Below the pieces are notes generated by a model, which saw nothing but the letters and a program-made list of their open reading frames with translations, was not told the origin of the DNA and did no database searches. Source: Sandaracinaceae bacterium (GTDB lineage: Bacteria > Myxococcota_A > Polyangia > Polyangiales > Houyiibacteriaceae). Taken from it: DNA of 64,000 nt. The translations under genes and the position numbers were made by a program. The DNA is taken from NCBI GenBank assembly GCA_016706685.1, contig JADJJE010000025.1:74020-138019 (forward strand), read 5' to 3'. Shown piece after piece: positions 37,457 to 45,832 of this stretch. Numbering within the stretch: the stretch's first letter is position 1; each line of letters begins with the position of its first letter.

Positions 37457-38412
37457 GCCCGCAGTCCGCCACCTCTAGCGCTCCCACCCGCTTCGCGGAC
37501 GCCGACGCGCGCGCTCACGAGGGCTTCCTCTTTGGTGTCTGCTACCGCATGACGGGCACGCACGCCGATGCCCAGGAGGTGGTCCAAGAGACGTTCCTGC
37601 GCGCGCTCGAACGGCCGCCGCTGGACACCACCCAGCCCTGGCGCCCGTGGCTCACGCGCGTGGCCGTGAACCTGTGCAAGGACCGCCTGCGCCGCCGCAA
37701 GACGCGCGGCTACGTGGGCCCGTGGCTGCCCGCGCCGGTGGAGCTCGAGGCCAGCAACGACTGCGAGCTGCCCAGCGCCGCCCGCTACGAGCGCCTCGAG
37801 AGCGCCAGCTTCGCGTTCTTGTTGGCCCTCGAGCACCTCACGCCGCAGCAGCGCGCGGTCCTGGTGCTGCGCGACGTGCTGGACTACAGCGTGGACGAGA
37901 CCGCCACCGCGCTGGGCATCACGGCCAGCAACGTGAAGGTCACGCTGCACCGCGCACGTCACGCGCTCGAGGCGGCCGAAGCCGAGAGCGGCTCGTGGCG
38001 CACACGCAAGCTCAGCGACACCGCCCGGGAGGCCCAGCGCGACATGCTGCAGCGCTTCATGCTGGCGCTGGCCATGGGCGACGAGGCCGCCATGCGCGCC
38101 TGCCTGGCCGACGACGTGCGCCTGCACACGGATGGCGCAGGCGAGTTCTTCGCGGCCAAGAAGCCGGTGGAGGGCCGCGACAAGGTCATGACGTTCCTGC
38201 TGCGCGTGGTGCGCGGGGTGCTGCCGCTGCGCTTCGCCATCCGCGACCTCAACGGGGCGCCCGCCCTGGTGAGCGAGTTCGGCCCACGCGCCGACCGCTA
38301 CGCCGAGCGCGTGGTCACACGCATCGAGCTCGGCCCCGACGGGTTGATCGCGGCCTACGACTCGGTGCTGGCCACGGACAAGGTGCGGCACTTGTTCTCT
38401 CCGGCTCCGTGA
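37453..38412 (+). CDS. ECF-type RNA polymerase sigma factor with C-terminal SnoaL-like domain
   Basis: The product is 319 residues from GTG 37453. Sigma region 2 includes LFGVCYRMTGTHADAQEVVQ and WRPWLTRVAVNLCKDRLRRR. Region 4 includes LTPQQRAVLVLRDVLDYSVDE and GITASNVKVTLHRAR. About 110 extra residues follow (FMLALAMGDEAAMRACLADDV), the SnoaL-like extension typical of the ECF41/SigJ group, where this domain controls activity. It directs transcription of an unknown regulon. Sigma factors of this group are often linked to a carboxymuconolactone decarboxylase or oxidoreductase gene, and here it overlaps an FAD oxidoreductase. Confidence 0.88.
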   Translation: MSPQSATSSAPTRFADADARAHEGFLFGVCYRMTGTHADAQEVVQETFLRALERPPLDTTQPWRPWLTRVAVNLCKDRLRRRKTRGYVGPWLPAPVELEASNDCELPSAARYERLESASFAFLLALEHLTPQQRAVLVLRDVLDYSVDETATALGITASNVKVTLHRARHALEAAEAESGSWRTRKLSDTAREAQRDMLQRFMLALAMGDEAAMRACLADDVRLHTDGAGEFFAAKKPVEGRDKVMTFLLRVVRGVLPLRFAIRDLNGAPALVSEFGPRADRYAERVVTRIELGPDGLIAAYDSVLATDKVRHLFSPAP

Positions 38413-38425
38413 TATCTATGAGCAG

Positions 38426-39188
38426 GTGGACACCCAGGTGACACCGGTCGAGAAGTCCGTCGCCGCGGCGTGGCCCAACGAGAAGCGCGCGCTGACCATC
38501 GCCTTCTCGTTTCTCGGGGGCTCGTTCGTGATGATCCCACTCGCGCCAGCCTTCGCCGTACCGGCGCTCGCGGTGGGCATGGCCGGCTTCTTCGGCGCGC
38601 TCGCCACCGCGTTCCGCCGGCCGCGGCTCGAGGTGGGCGCGGATGGCGTGCGGATCCGCTCGGCGTTCGTGAACAGCGCGCGTCGAAGACGACGAGTCGG
38701 GCAAGCACCTGGCGTGGCTGGTGCTGCAGTCGGGGGAGCGGATTCGGCTCGGTGCACGGATGGGCCTCATCGGGCACGCGGCGCTCGAGGCCGTCGACGA
38801 GGCGTACCAGATGCTCAACCGCAAGATCGACGAGCACCGACGGCGCGAGCGGACGGCGCACGCGGGGAAGCTCGAGCGTGGAAACCAAGCGCTGACCGAC
38901 TGGATCGCCTCGGTGCGGCGGCGCAGCTTGGACCCCAGCTTCCGTGACACTTGGCTGCCTCGCAGTGAGCTGCTCGCCGTGGTCGAGGACCCCACGGCGC
39001 CGCAGACCGCCCGCGCCGCCGCCGCGCTCGCGCTGAAGACCGGCCTCGACGAACACGAGCGGGTGCGCGTGCGTGTTGCCGCTGCGGCGACCGCCGCCCC
39101 GAAGGTACGCATCGCGCTCGAATCCGTGGCGGACGAGCTGGCCACGGCCGATCGCGCGGCGGCGCTCGTGTCGCGCGTGGCGCGCTGA
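38426..39188 (+). CDS. Membrane-anchored hypothetical protein, frameshifted
   Basis: GTG 38426 starts a frame with two adjacent hydrophobic helices (residues 25-58). The frame is lost at about 38676-38683, within AACAGCGCGCGTC. A one-base deletion or a two-base insertion joins it to VEDDESGKHLAWLVLQSGER and the C-terminal 155 residues, giving about 253 in total. The C-terminal part is helical with repeated Ala/Arg segments (TAPQTARAAAALALKTGL). It resembles paired-helix PH-like membrane proteins of unknown function. I do not recognise the family. Confidence 0.55.
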
Positions 39189-39197
39189 GGCCCCTCG

Positions 39198-39710
39198 CTA
39201 GCGCTTCGGGCTCTCGCCGGCCCGCAGCGCGTCCAGCCGCTCACGGCTCACCCGGCGAATGAGCTCTATCTCCGAGAGAGTGCGGTCCAGCACCGCGCGG
39301 CGCTCGGTGAGCTCTGCGATCATCTGATCCGAGCGCGCGATGGCCAGCTCCAGCTGCTTGCGCCGGCCTTCGCCGTGTTCGCCGTACAGGTCCAGGTACT
39401 CCTGCAGCTCGCGCAGCGTGAGGCCCAGCGACTTGCCGCGCAGGATGAGCTGCAGGCGTGCTCGCTCGCGCCGCGTGTAGACCCGGTTCTGGCCCACGCG
39501 CTGCGGGGTGAGCAGGCCCTTCTCTTCATAGAAGCGGATGGCGCGGGTGGTGGTGCCCAGGGCGTCGGCCAGCTCGCTGATGCCGAACACCTGGTCCGCC
39601 GTGCTCGCGTCGCGGTGTGCGTCCACGAAGCCCGCGGTGTCGTTGCCGCTGGCTCGCTCGCGGGCGGGCTTCTTGGGGCGTGTGGCTCTCTGGCTGCGTG
39701 GCTCGGGCAT
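39198..39710 (-). CDS. MerR-family transcriptional regulator (LiuR-like)
   Basis: The product is 170 residues. A basic N-terminal extension of about 40 residues precedes a MerR helix-turn-helix (FGISELADALGTTTRAIRFY, EEKGLLTPQRVGQNRVYTRR) and a helical dimerisation tail. No metal-binding cysteines are present. That and the wing sequence fit the LiuR group controlling branched-chain or acyl-CoA catabolism. It is divergent from the BKACE gene with a LiuR-type palindrome between them at 39757-39772. Regulation of both genes is an inference from that arrangement. Confidence 0.85.
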   Translation of the reverse strand: MPEPRSQRATRPKKPARERASGNDTAGFVDAHRDASTADQVFGISELADALGTTTRAIRFYEEKGLLTPQRVGQNRVYTRRERARLQLILRGKSLGLTLRELQEYLDLYGEHGEGRRKQLELAIARSDQMIAELTERRAVLDRTLSEIELIRRVSRERLDALRAGESPKR

Positions 39711-39756
39711 AGCTCACTGACGGAAGCGGGTGGCAGCTGCCCAATGCAGGAGCCAG

Positions 39757-39772
39757 TTGACGTATACGTTAA
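39757..39772. promoter_or_regulatory. LiuR-type operator palindrome
   Basis: TTGACGTATACGTTAA is a near-perfect palindrome in the 83-bp gap between the MerR-type regulator and the BKACE gene. It matches the form of known LiuR sites (ACGT-N2-ACGT core flanked by AT-rich ends). It lies 22 bp upstream of the BKACE start. Confidence 0.65.
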
Positions 39773-39793
39773 CACGCGCTACTCCTGTTCGCC

Positions 39794-40654
39794 ATGGACA
39801 AAGCCATTCTCACCTGCGCCCTCAACGGCGTGCTCACCAACCCGAAGCAGCACCCCGTGCCGGTCACCCCTGCGGAGATGGCCGTGTCGGCGCGCGATGC
39901 GTACAACGCGGGCGCGTCCATCATGCACATCCACTTCCGGCGGCAGGACCCCAACATGGGGCACCTTCCGTCGTGGGATCCGGCCATCGCCAAGGCGTGC
40001 TCGGACGCCATCCGCGAGGCGTGCCCGGGCGTCATCATCAACCAGACCACGGGCACCGTGGGCCCGGACGTGTCGGGCCCCATCGCCTGCATCGACGCCA
40101 TCCACCCCGAGATCGCGGCCTGCAACGCGGGCAGCCTGAACTACCTCAAGCTCAAGTCGGACAACACCTGGGCCTGGCCGCCCATGCTGTTCGACAACCC
40201 CGTGGACAAGGTGAAGAAGATGGTGGTGGCCATGCAGCGCGTGGGCGCCGTGCCGGAGTTCGAGTGCTTCGACGTGGGCATCGTGCGCTCCGTGGAGCTG
40301 TTCCTGAAGTCGGGCATGTGCGAGACGGCGCAGTACAACTTCGTCATGGGCGTGGCCTCCGGCATGCCGGTGGACGCCGACCTGCTCACCCTGCTGCTGC
40401 GCTACAAGGAGCCCAGCTCGGTGTGGCAGTGCACGCTCATCGGCCGCGAGGAGATCTGGCCGCTCCACCAGAAGACGGCCGACCTGGGCGGCATGCTGCG
40501 CACCGGCGTGGAAGACACCTTCTACCTGCCCAGCGGCGATCGCACCACGGGCAACGGTCAGCTCATCGAGGCGCTGGCCACCTGCGCGCGCAACGCCGGC
40601 CGTGAGGTCGCGTCCCCCGCCGAAGCGCGGGCCATGATGGGCATGGCGGCATAG
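39794..40654 (+). CDS. Beta-keto acid cleavage enzyme (BKACE, DUF849)
   Basis: The product is 286 residues, the usual family length. The N-terminus ILTCALNGVLTNPKQHPVPV and the zinc-binding ASIMHIHFRRQD (HxH) are hallmark sequences. EFECFDVGIV (Glu region) and a late GVEDTFYLPSG follow. Such enzymes condense a beta-keto acid with acetyl-CoA to give acetoacetate or another product plus an acyl-CoA. The founding member is 3-keto-5-aminohexanoate cleavage enzyme of lysine fermentation. The exact substrate cannot be told. It is likely repressed by the divergent MerR-type protein. Confidence 0.92.
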   Translation: MDKAILTCALNGVLTNPKQHPVPVTPAEMAVSARDAYNAGASIMHIHFRRQDPNMGHLPSWDPAIAKACSDAIREACPGVIINQTTGTVGPDVSGPIACIDAIHPEIAACNAGSLNYLKLKSDNTWAWPPMLFDNPVDKVKKMVVAMQRVGAVPEFECFDVGIVRSVELFLKSGMCETAQYNFVMGVASGMPVDADLLTLLLRYKEPSSVWQCTLIGREEIWPLHQKTADLGGMLRTGVEDTFYLPSGDRTTGNGQLIEALATCARNAGREVASPAEARAMMGMAA

Positions 40655-40669
40655 GTTAGACTCGCGGCC

Positions 40670-41683
40670 GTGACCGAGACCCCCCACTCGCTGCCCGCCA
40701 TCCACGCGCACCACCTGACCGAGCTCGTGCAGCGCTGGCAGGTGGACCCGTCCGAGCTGCTGGAGGGGCTCGGGCTCACGCAGGAAGACCTCACCCAGCC
40801 GGACCGGCGTCTCGACATCCCCTTGTTTCGAGAGCTGATTCGGCGGGCCAAGGCCCTCACCGGAGAGCCCGCGCTGGGCATCTACTTCGGGCTCGACATG
40901 CGCGTGTCGTCTCACGGCCTGCTGGGCTACGCGGCGCTCACGTCCGCCACGGTGCGCGCGGGCCTCAACTTGGCCGTGCGCTACGTGCCCACGCGCACCA
41001 CGGCCATCAGCCTGCGCGTGGTGGAGGCGGGAGACCACGCCGCGCTCATCATCGACGAGCACGCGGACCTCGGCACCGAGCGCGACACCATCCTCTTCGC
41101 GTTCACCATGGGCATCTGGCAGATCGCCAGCGTGGCCACGGGCCGCGCGGTGGATGGCGAGGCGGACTTCCCGTTCCCCCGCCCGGCATACCTCGACCGC
41201 TTCAACAAGCTCATGCCGGGTCGCCTGCGCTTCGACCAGCCCGTGGCCCAGCTGGTGTTCGCGCGCGAGGTGCTGGATCTGCCCATGGCCATGTCGGATC
41301 CGGCCGCCATGCAGGTGGCGCGCGAGCACTGCGAGCGGGAGCTGCAGGCGTTGGGCTTTGGCGGCGACATCATCCCGCGCGTGCGCGCTGTGCTGCAGCT
41401 GCCCGATGGGCAGGGTTACCGCACCCTCGAAGAAGCCGCGCGCGCCATGCACATGTCCGAGCGCACCCTGAAGCGCAGGCTCGCCGCGCAGGGCACCAGC
41501 TTCACCAGCGTCTTGGACGACGCCCGCTGCGAGCGCGCCATGGTCTGGCTGCGCGAGGACAAGCTCTCACACGCCGACATCGCCGAGCGGCTGGGCTACG
41601 CCGACGCCAGCGCCTTCTCGCGCGCCTTTCGCCGCTGGACGGGCATGACGCCGGCCGGCTTCCAGAAGCAGGGCCGCGGCTGA
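40670..41683 (+). CDS. AraC-family transcriptional regulator
   Basis: The product is 337 residues from GTG 40670, 15 bp after BKACE. The N-terminal 190 residues match the Arabinose_bd domain (PF12625 type) found in OruR/ArgR-like regulators (DIPLFRELIRRAKALTGEP, GLLGYAALTSATV). The C-terminal HTH_18 has LEEAARAMHMSERTLKRRLA and LSHADIAERLGYADASAFSR, both helix-turn-helix units intact. It probably regulates this locus or a metabolic operon. Its inducer is unknown. Confidence 0.9.
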   Translation: MTETPHSLPAIHAHHLTELVQRWQVDPSELLEGLGLTQEDLTQPDRRLDIPLFRELIRRAKALTGEPALGIYFGLDMRVSSHGLLGYAALTSATVRAGLNLAVRYVPTRTTAISLRVVEAGDHAALIIDEHADLGTERDTILFAFTMGIWQIASVATGRAVDGEADFPFPRPAYLDRFNKLMPGRLRFDQPVAQLVFAREVLDLPMAMSDPAAMQVAREHCERELQALGFGGDIIPRVRAVLQLPDGQGYRTLEEAARAMHMSERTLKRRLAAQGTSFTSVLDDARCERAMVWLREDKLSHADIAERLGYADASAFSRAFRRWTGMTPAGFQKQGRG

Positions 41684-41786
41684 GCGGGGAGGGCGCTGGT
41701 CCCCGGGCCACGGGTTGGCCCCAACGGACCAGAAAGCGGCCTCCGCTGTCCTCGTAAGCGCGGCCGTGCATGGGCACAGTAGAACC

Positions 41787-42605
41787 ATGCAAACGACGAC
41801 TCATCCCATCGAGATCCGCAACCTGCGCTTCAACCTGGAGACGGACGTCCCCAAGCACTGGCACGGCGGCGGGCGCGGCGTGACGCTATTCTTCGACAAC
41901 CTCTCCACCCTCTTCCCCGAGGGCGAGCGCTTCTTCATCGCCAGCATCCGCGCGCACCTGAGCGAGGTCACCGACCCCGAGCTGCGCGCGGCGGTGCGAC
42001 TGTTCTGCGGGCAGGAGGCCATGCACGGGCGCGAGCACGAGCGCATGAACGCCATGATCGACGCCCACGGCTACCCGGCGGCGGAGCTGGACGCGCGCCT
42101 CAAGGTGCTGCTCGGCGCGGTGCAGAAGACGTTCCCGAAGCGCTGGCAGCTGGCCGCCACCTGCGCCCTCGAGCACTACACGGCGCTGCTGGGCGACCTC
42201 ATCCTGAGCAACCCCGAGATCCTGGCGGACGCTCACCCCGAGATGCGCCGCCTTTGGAACTGGCACGCGGCCGAGGAGAGCGAGCACAAGGCCGTGGCCT
42301 TCGACGTGTACCAGGCGGCCGGCGGCAACGCCCCCGAGCGCGGCTTCGTGATGGTGGTGGCCACGGTCATCTTCTGGGCCGTGCTGTTCGACCAGCAGGT
42401 GCGCCTCATGCACGCGGACGGCATCGCCACGTCGCCCAAGGAGTGGGTCAAGCTGGGCCGCTTCATGTTCGGCAAGCCCGCGCGCCTGCAGCGCCTCACC
42501 GCCCCGCTCCTGGACTTCTTCCGCCCGTCGTTCCACCCGTGGGATCACGACAACAGCTCGGTGCTGGAAGCCTGGCGCCACGGCCACACGGCGGCCGCCG
42601 CGTAA
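41787..42605 (+). CDS. Metal-dependent hydrolase family protein (PF10118)
   Basis: The product is 272 residues from ATG 41787, chosen because the family N-terminus (IEIRNLRFNLE..VPKHWHGG) follows directly. Repeated metal-ligand motifs ExxxH occur as FCGQEAMHGREHERMNAMI, ATCALEHYTALLGDL and HAAEESEHKAVAFDVY, a ferritin-like di-iron or metal-binding helical arrangement. The family is annotated as predicted metal-dependent hydrolase and the substrate is unknown. A hydrophobic helix near 190-210 suggests membrane association. Confidence 0.82.
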   Translation: MQTTTHPIEIRNLRFNLETDVPKHWHGGGRGVTLFFDNLSTLFPEGERFFIASIRAHLSEVTDPELRAAVRLFCGQEAMHGREHERMNAMIDAHGYPAAELDARLKVLLGAVQKTFPKRWQLAATCALEHYTALLGDLILSNPEILADAHPEMRRLWNWHAAEESEHKAVAFDVYQAAGGNAPERGFVMVVATVIFWAVLFDQQVRLMHADGIATSPKEWVKLGRFMFGKPARLQRLTAPLLDFFRPSFHPWDHDNSSVLEAWRHGHTAAAA

Positions 42606-42658
42606 CCGTGCAGAATCTTACGGCGCTGAGCCACGCGGGCCCCTAAACTCGGAGCCCG

Positions 42659-43867
42659 ATGAAAGCCATTCTCCTCAGCGCCGGACAGGGCAGTCGCCTT
42701 CTCCCCCTCACGGCCGACACGCCGAAGTGCACACTCGACATCGCCGGGCAGTCGCTGCTCGAGTGGCAGCTTCACGCACTCGCGGACAATGGCTTCCACG
42801 AGGTCGTCGTGGTCACGGGCTTCCGCGCCGCTCAGGTCGAGGCCATCACGGCGCGGTTCGACCGCCTGCCCGTCCGCACGCTGTACAATCCGTTCTACGC
42901 GGTGAGCGACAACCTGGCCACGTGCTGGCTGGCGCGCGAAGAGATGACGCCGCCGTTTGCCATCGTGAACGGCGACACCATCTTCGAGGCCGGCACGCTG
43001 CGCACGCTGCTGGCGGGCCGAGGCGATACGGACATCACGTTGGCCTGTGACGTGAAGGCAAAGTACGACGACGACGACATGAAGGTGGTCATCGACGACG
43101 GCCGGCTGCGTCGCGTGGGAAAGAAGCTCGACCTGGCCCAGGTCAACGGCGAGTCCATCGGCATGATGGTCTTCAACGAGAAGGGGGCTGCGCGCTTCCG
43201 CGCGCGTCTCGAGCAGATCATGCGGCGCGACGAGGGCAACTCTCGCTGGTACCTGTCCGCCATCGACGAGCTCGCCCAAGAGGGGGGAGTGGGGGTCTGC
43301 AACATCCACGGACACGGCTGGTGCGAGGTCGACAACGGGGCTGATCTGGAGCACGCCGATCGTGTGGTGCGCGGGTGGACGCGGGGGCTGGGCGGCGACG
43401 TGAGCGCCGGCACCGGCGGTGCTGGTGCGCCCAGCATGAACCCCACGATCCTGAAGTTCGGATACCCCGACACACTGGTCCGCGCGTACGAGCACTGGGT
43501 GGTCCTGGTGCGCCCCGCGCAGGCCACGCTGGGGTCCCTCGTGTTGGCCAGCACCGAAACCGCACGGTCGCTCTCGGAGGTGTCCGCGGCCGGGTTCTTG
43601 GAGCTCGCCCACGTCACGCGTGCCATCGAGGCCGCGCTCTCCGCCGCATTCGGCTACGACAAGCTCAACTACCTGCTGCTCATGATGGTGGATCCGGACG
43701 TGCACTTTCACGTGCTGCCGCGCTACGGGAGCGAGCGGGAGTTTGCCGGCGTCGTGTTCTCCGACCCGGGCTTTCCTGGGCCCCCGCGCCTCGATCAGAG
43801 CACGGCCGTCGACGAAGCCACCCTGCGCGAGCTGGTGACGACGCTCCGCCGTAACTGGCCCGAGTGA
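42659..43867 (+). CDS. Nucleotidyltransferase (LicC-like) fused to HIT-like domain
   Basis: The product is 402 residues. The N-terminal 240 residues form a nucleotidyltransferase: MKAILLSAGQGSRLLPLT and TPKCTLDIAGQSLLEWQ, with VNGDTIFE as the metal-binding Asp. It most resembles LicC/choline-phosphate or inositol-phosphate cytidylyltransferases. From about 270 a HIT-superfamily domain follows (TLGSLVLAS.., then DVHFHVLPRY). The first His of the HxHxH motif is Asp. The fusion suggests activation of a phosphorylated head group together with nucleotide hydrolysis or transfer. The stop overlaps the next gene by 4 nt (GTGA). It probably supplies CDP-activated precursors for the CDP-alcohol phosphotransferase at 45833-47008. 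Confidence 0.8.
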   Translation: MKAILLSAGQGSRLLPLTADTPKCTLDIAGQSLLEWQLHALADNGFHEVVVVTGFRAAQVEAITARFDRLPVRTLYNPFYAVSDNLATCWLAREEMTPPFAIVNGDTIFEAGTLRTLLAGRGDTDITLACDVKAKYDDDDMKVVIDDGRLRRVGKKLDLAQVNGESIGMMVFNEKGAARFRARLEQIMRRDEGNSRWYLSAIDELAQEGGVGVCNIHGHGWCEVDNGADLEHADRVVRGWTRGLGGDVSAGTGGAGAPSMNPTILKFGYPDTLVRAYEHWVVLVRPAQATLGSLVLASTETARSLSEVSAAGFLELAHVTRAIEAALSAAFGYDKLNYLLLMMVDPDVHFHVLPRYGSEREFAGVVFSDPGFPGPPRLDQSTAVDEATLRELVTTLRRNWPE

Positions 43868-45822
43868 CTCCCGTGACCGACTCTCCTGCAGTGCATGCGG
43901 GTCGCACGTCGCACCTCGCGGCCGACGCACCCATCGCGTTCCTCTGGGGGGCTGTCCTCGGCGTCACCGACGTCCTGGTCGCCGCTCGAGACGGCGTGTG
44001 GAGCGCGGCGAACGTCGCACGCGCCGCGCTGGTCGGTGCGTTGGCGCTCGGCGCCATGCTGGCGGTCATCGTGCTGCTCGGACGCTCGCTCTTGTTCTTG
44101 CTCCGCCTCACGCCAACGAGCGCAGGGTTGCTCACCCGGGGCGGACGCCTCGTCTCGCGCGCTCATTTGCTCGTCGTGATGACGGTGCTCCTCACGGTGG
44201 CGTTCTCTTTCTGCTTCATCGGCCTCCCGGTGCAGCCCCCGTTGGGCCTGCACCGCCTCGCCGCAGGCGGCCTCGTGCTCGCGGCGGGCGCCGTGGTCCT
44301 CGTTCTGCTCCGCGTCATGACGAAGCGCCCGTGGTTCGAGCGCGCCGCATGGCTCGTGCTCGTGGCAGTGGCTCTCTTCATCGCGGCCAGTCCGTTCTAC
44401 GAGTTCTCGCGGCTGTGGCCCACGTTCACTCCGTCGCTCGGCCCGAAGGCCATGATGTCGGCCATGCACTCGGGCGGGCTCGTGATGCTCGGTGTGGTCA
44501 GCATCGTCTCGTTCCGCTTCGCGCTCCCGCGGGTGGCCGTTACGCTCGGCGCTCCATCGTCGAGGGCGGCCCTGGCCTTCGTGGCGCTCGCGGTCCTCTG
44601 TGTGCTCGGCCTGCGCCCGCTCCTCGCGTTCGCGACCTACAACGACCGCATCCTGCTCCACGAGCGGACCCGCCTGGTCTACCGCGCGCTCGAGCTGTCC
44701 GCGCGCCCGTCCGCCCGCATCCCCGTGATCCGGGCTCGAGCGGGGGCCGAGCGAGAGGCCCAATCGTCGGCGCCACGCGTGCGCGGCGTGGTCATGCTCA
44801 TGGTCGATGCGCTGCGGGCGGACATGCTCGACCGCAGCATGGGCGGCACCCGCCTCACGCCGGAGCTCGCCGCGCTCGAGGCCCGCGGAACGCACTTCGA
44901 CCGGGCCTACGCCACGGTGCCGGCCACACACGAGTCCGTGTTCGCCATGCTCACCGGGCGACGCGATGGCTTCGAGGACCCCGAGCGCGCCATGCGTGAC
45001 TCGGTCGGCGCCATCTTGCGGGCTCGCGGGGTGCTCACCGTCGGCATCTACGGACACGAAGCGCTCGAAGACGCGCTGGCACCCATGAACCGCCACGTGT
45101 TCTTCGGCAGCGGCCCCACCAACAAGCAGCGCCTCACGGCTGACCTGTCGCTACAAGCCGTGGAGCAGGAGCTGGACGGCGTGGGGGACTCGCCGTTCTT
45201 CGTGTTTGCTCACTTCTATGACGTCCACGCGCACTACCTGGACAACCCGGACTTCGACTTCGGGGACGAAGTGATCGAGCGATACGCCGCCGAGGTGGCC
45301 TACGTCGACGCGCGGCTCGGGCGCGTCTTCGACGCCATCGAGCGTCGAGGGCTGAGCGACGAAACCGCCATCATCGTGGTCAGCGACCACGGTGAAGAGC
45401 TGTGGGACCACGGCTACCGTTGGCACCGCAAGCGCGTCTACGAAGAGTCGGCGCACGTGGTGTTCGACGTGCGCGTCCCCTTCGGCCCGCCGCAGATCGT
45501 GGCCGAGCCCGTGAGTCTGCTCGACCTGGCGCCCACCGTGCTCGAGCTGTTCGGCGCGGAGCTTCCCGCGGGGCTCGACGGTCGCTCGCTGGTTCCGGTG
45601 CTCGCGGGCGCGCCCATGGACGCCCACCCCGTCGTGGCCGTGGCGGGCGACCTCAGCGCGTTTGCCGTGGTGTCGGGGTCCATGAAGGCCGTGCTGCACC
45701 CGTACACGGGCGCCATCGAGCTCTTCGATCTCGCGCGCGACCCACAGGAACTCGAGAACCTGGCGGATGCGCGTGAGGCCGAGGCCGTGCGCATCCTCGA
45801 CTCGGCGCTCGACTGGCGCTAG
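43864..45822 (+). CDS. Membrane-anchored sulfatase-fold enzyme with a Thr nucleophile (phosphotransferase-like)
   Basis: The product is 652 residues from GTG 43864. Five or six membrane helices (residues 20-250) precede an alkaline-phosphatase-superfamily domain. Metal ligands are the Asp of VVMLMVDALRADML, and SDHGEELWDH near residue 505. At the nucleophile site the sequence is VPATHESVFAMLTGR. True sulfatases have CxPxR there, while LtaS and EptA-type phosphotransferases use Thr. It may therefore transfer or hydrolyse phospho-head groups at the outer face of the inner membrane. It is coupled to the nucleotidyltransferase-HIT gene and convergent with the CDP-alcohol phosphotransferase. Confidence 0.8.
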   Translation: MTPVTDSPAVHAGRTSHLAADAPIAFLWGAVLGVTDVLVAARDGVWSAANVARAALVGALALGAMLAVIVLLGRSLLFLLRLTPTSAGLLTRGGRLVSRAHLLVVMTVLLTVAFSFCFIGLPVQPPLGLHRLAAGGLVLAAGAVVLVLLRVMTKRPWFERAAWLVLVAVALFIAASPFYEFSRLWPTFTPSLGPKAMMSAMHSGGLVMLGVVSIVSFRFALPRVAVTLGAPSSRAALAFVALAVLCVLGLRPLLAFATYNDRILLHERTRLVYRALELSARPSARIPVIRARAGAEREAQSSAPRVRGVVMLMVDALRADMLDRSMGGTRLTPELAALEARGTHFDRAYATVPATHESVFAMLTGRRDGFEDPERAMRDSVGAILRARGVLTVGIYGHEALEDALAPMNRHVFFGSGPTNKQRLTADLSLQAVEQELDGVGDSPFFVFAHFYDVHAHYLDNPDFDFGDEVIERYAAEVAYVDARLGRVFDAIERRGLSDETAIIVVSDHGEELWDHGYRWHRKRVYEESAHVVFDVRVPFGPPQIVAEPVSLLDLAPTVLELFGAELPAGLDGRSLVPVLAGAPMDAHPVVAVAGDLSAFAVVSGSMKAVLHPYTGAIELFDLARDPQELENLADAREAEAVRILDSALDWR

Positions 45823-45832
45823 CTCGCGGGGC

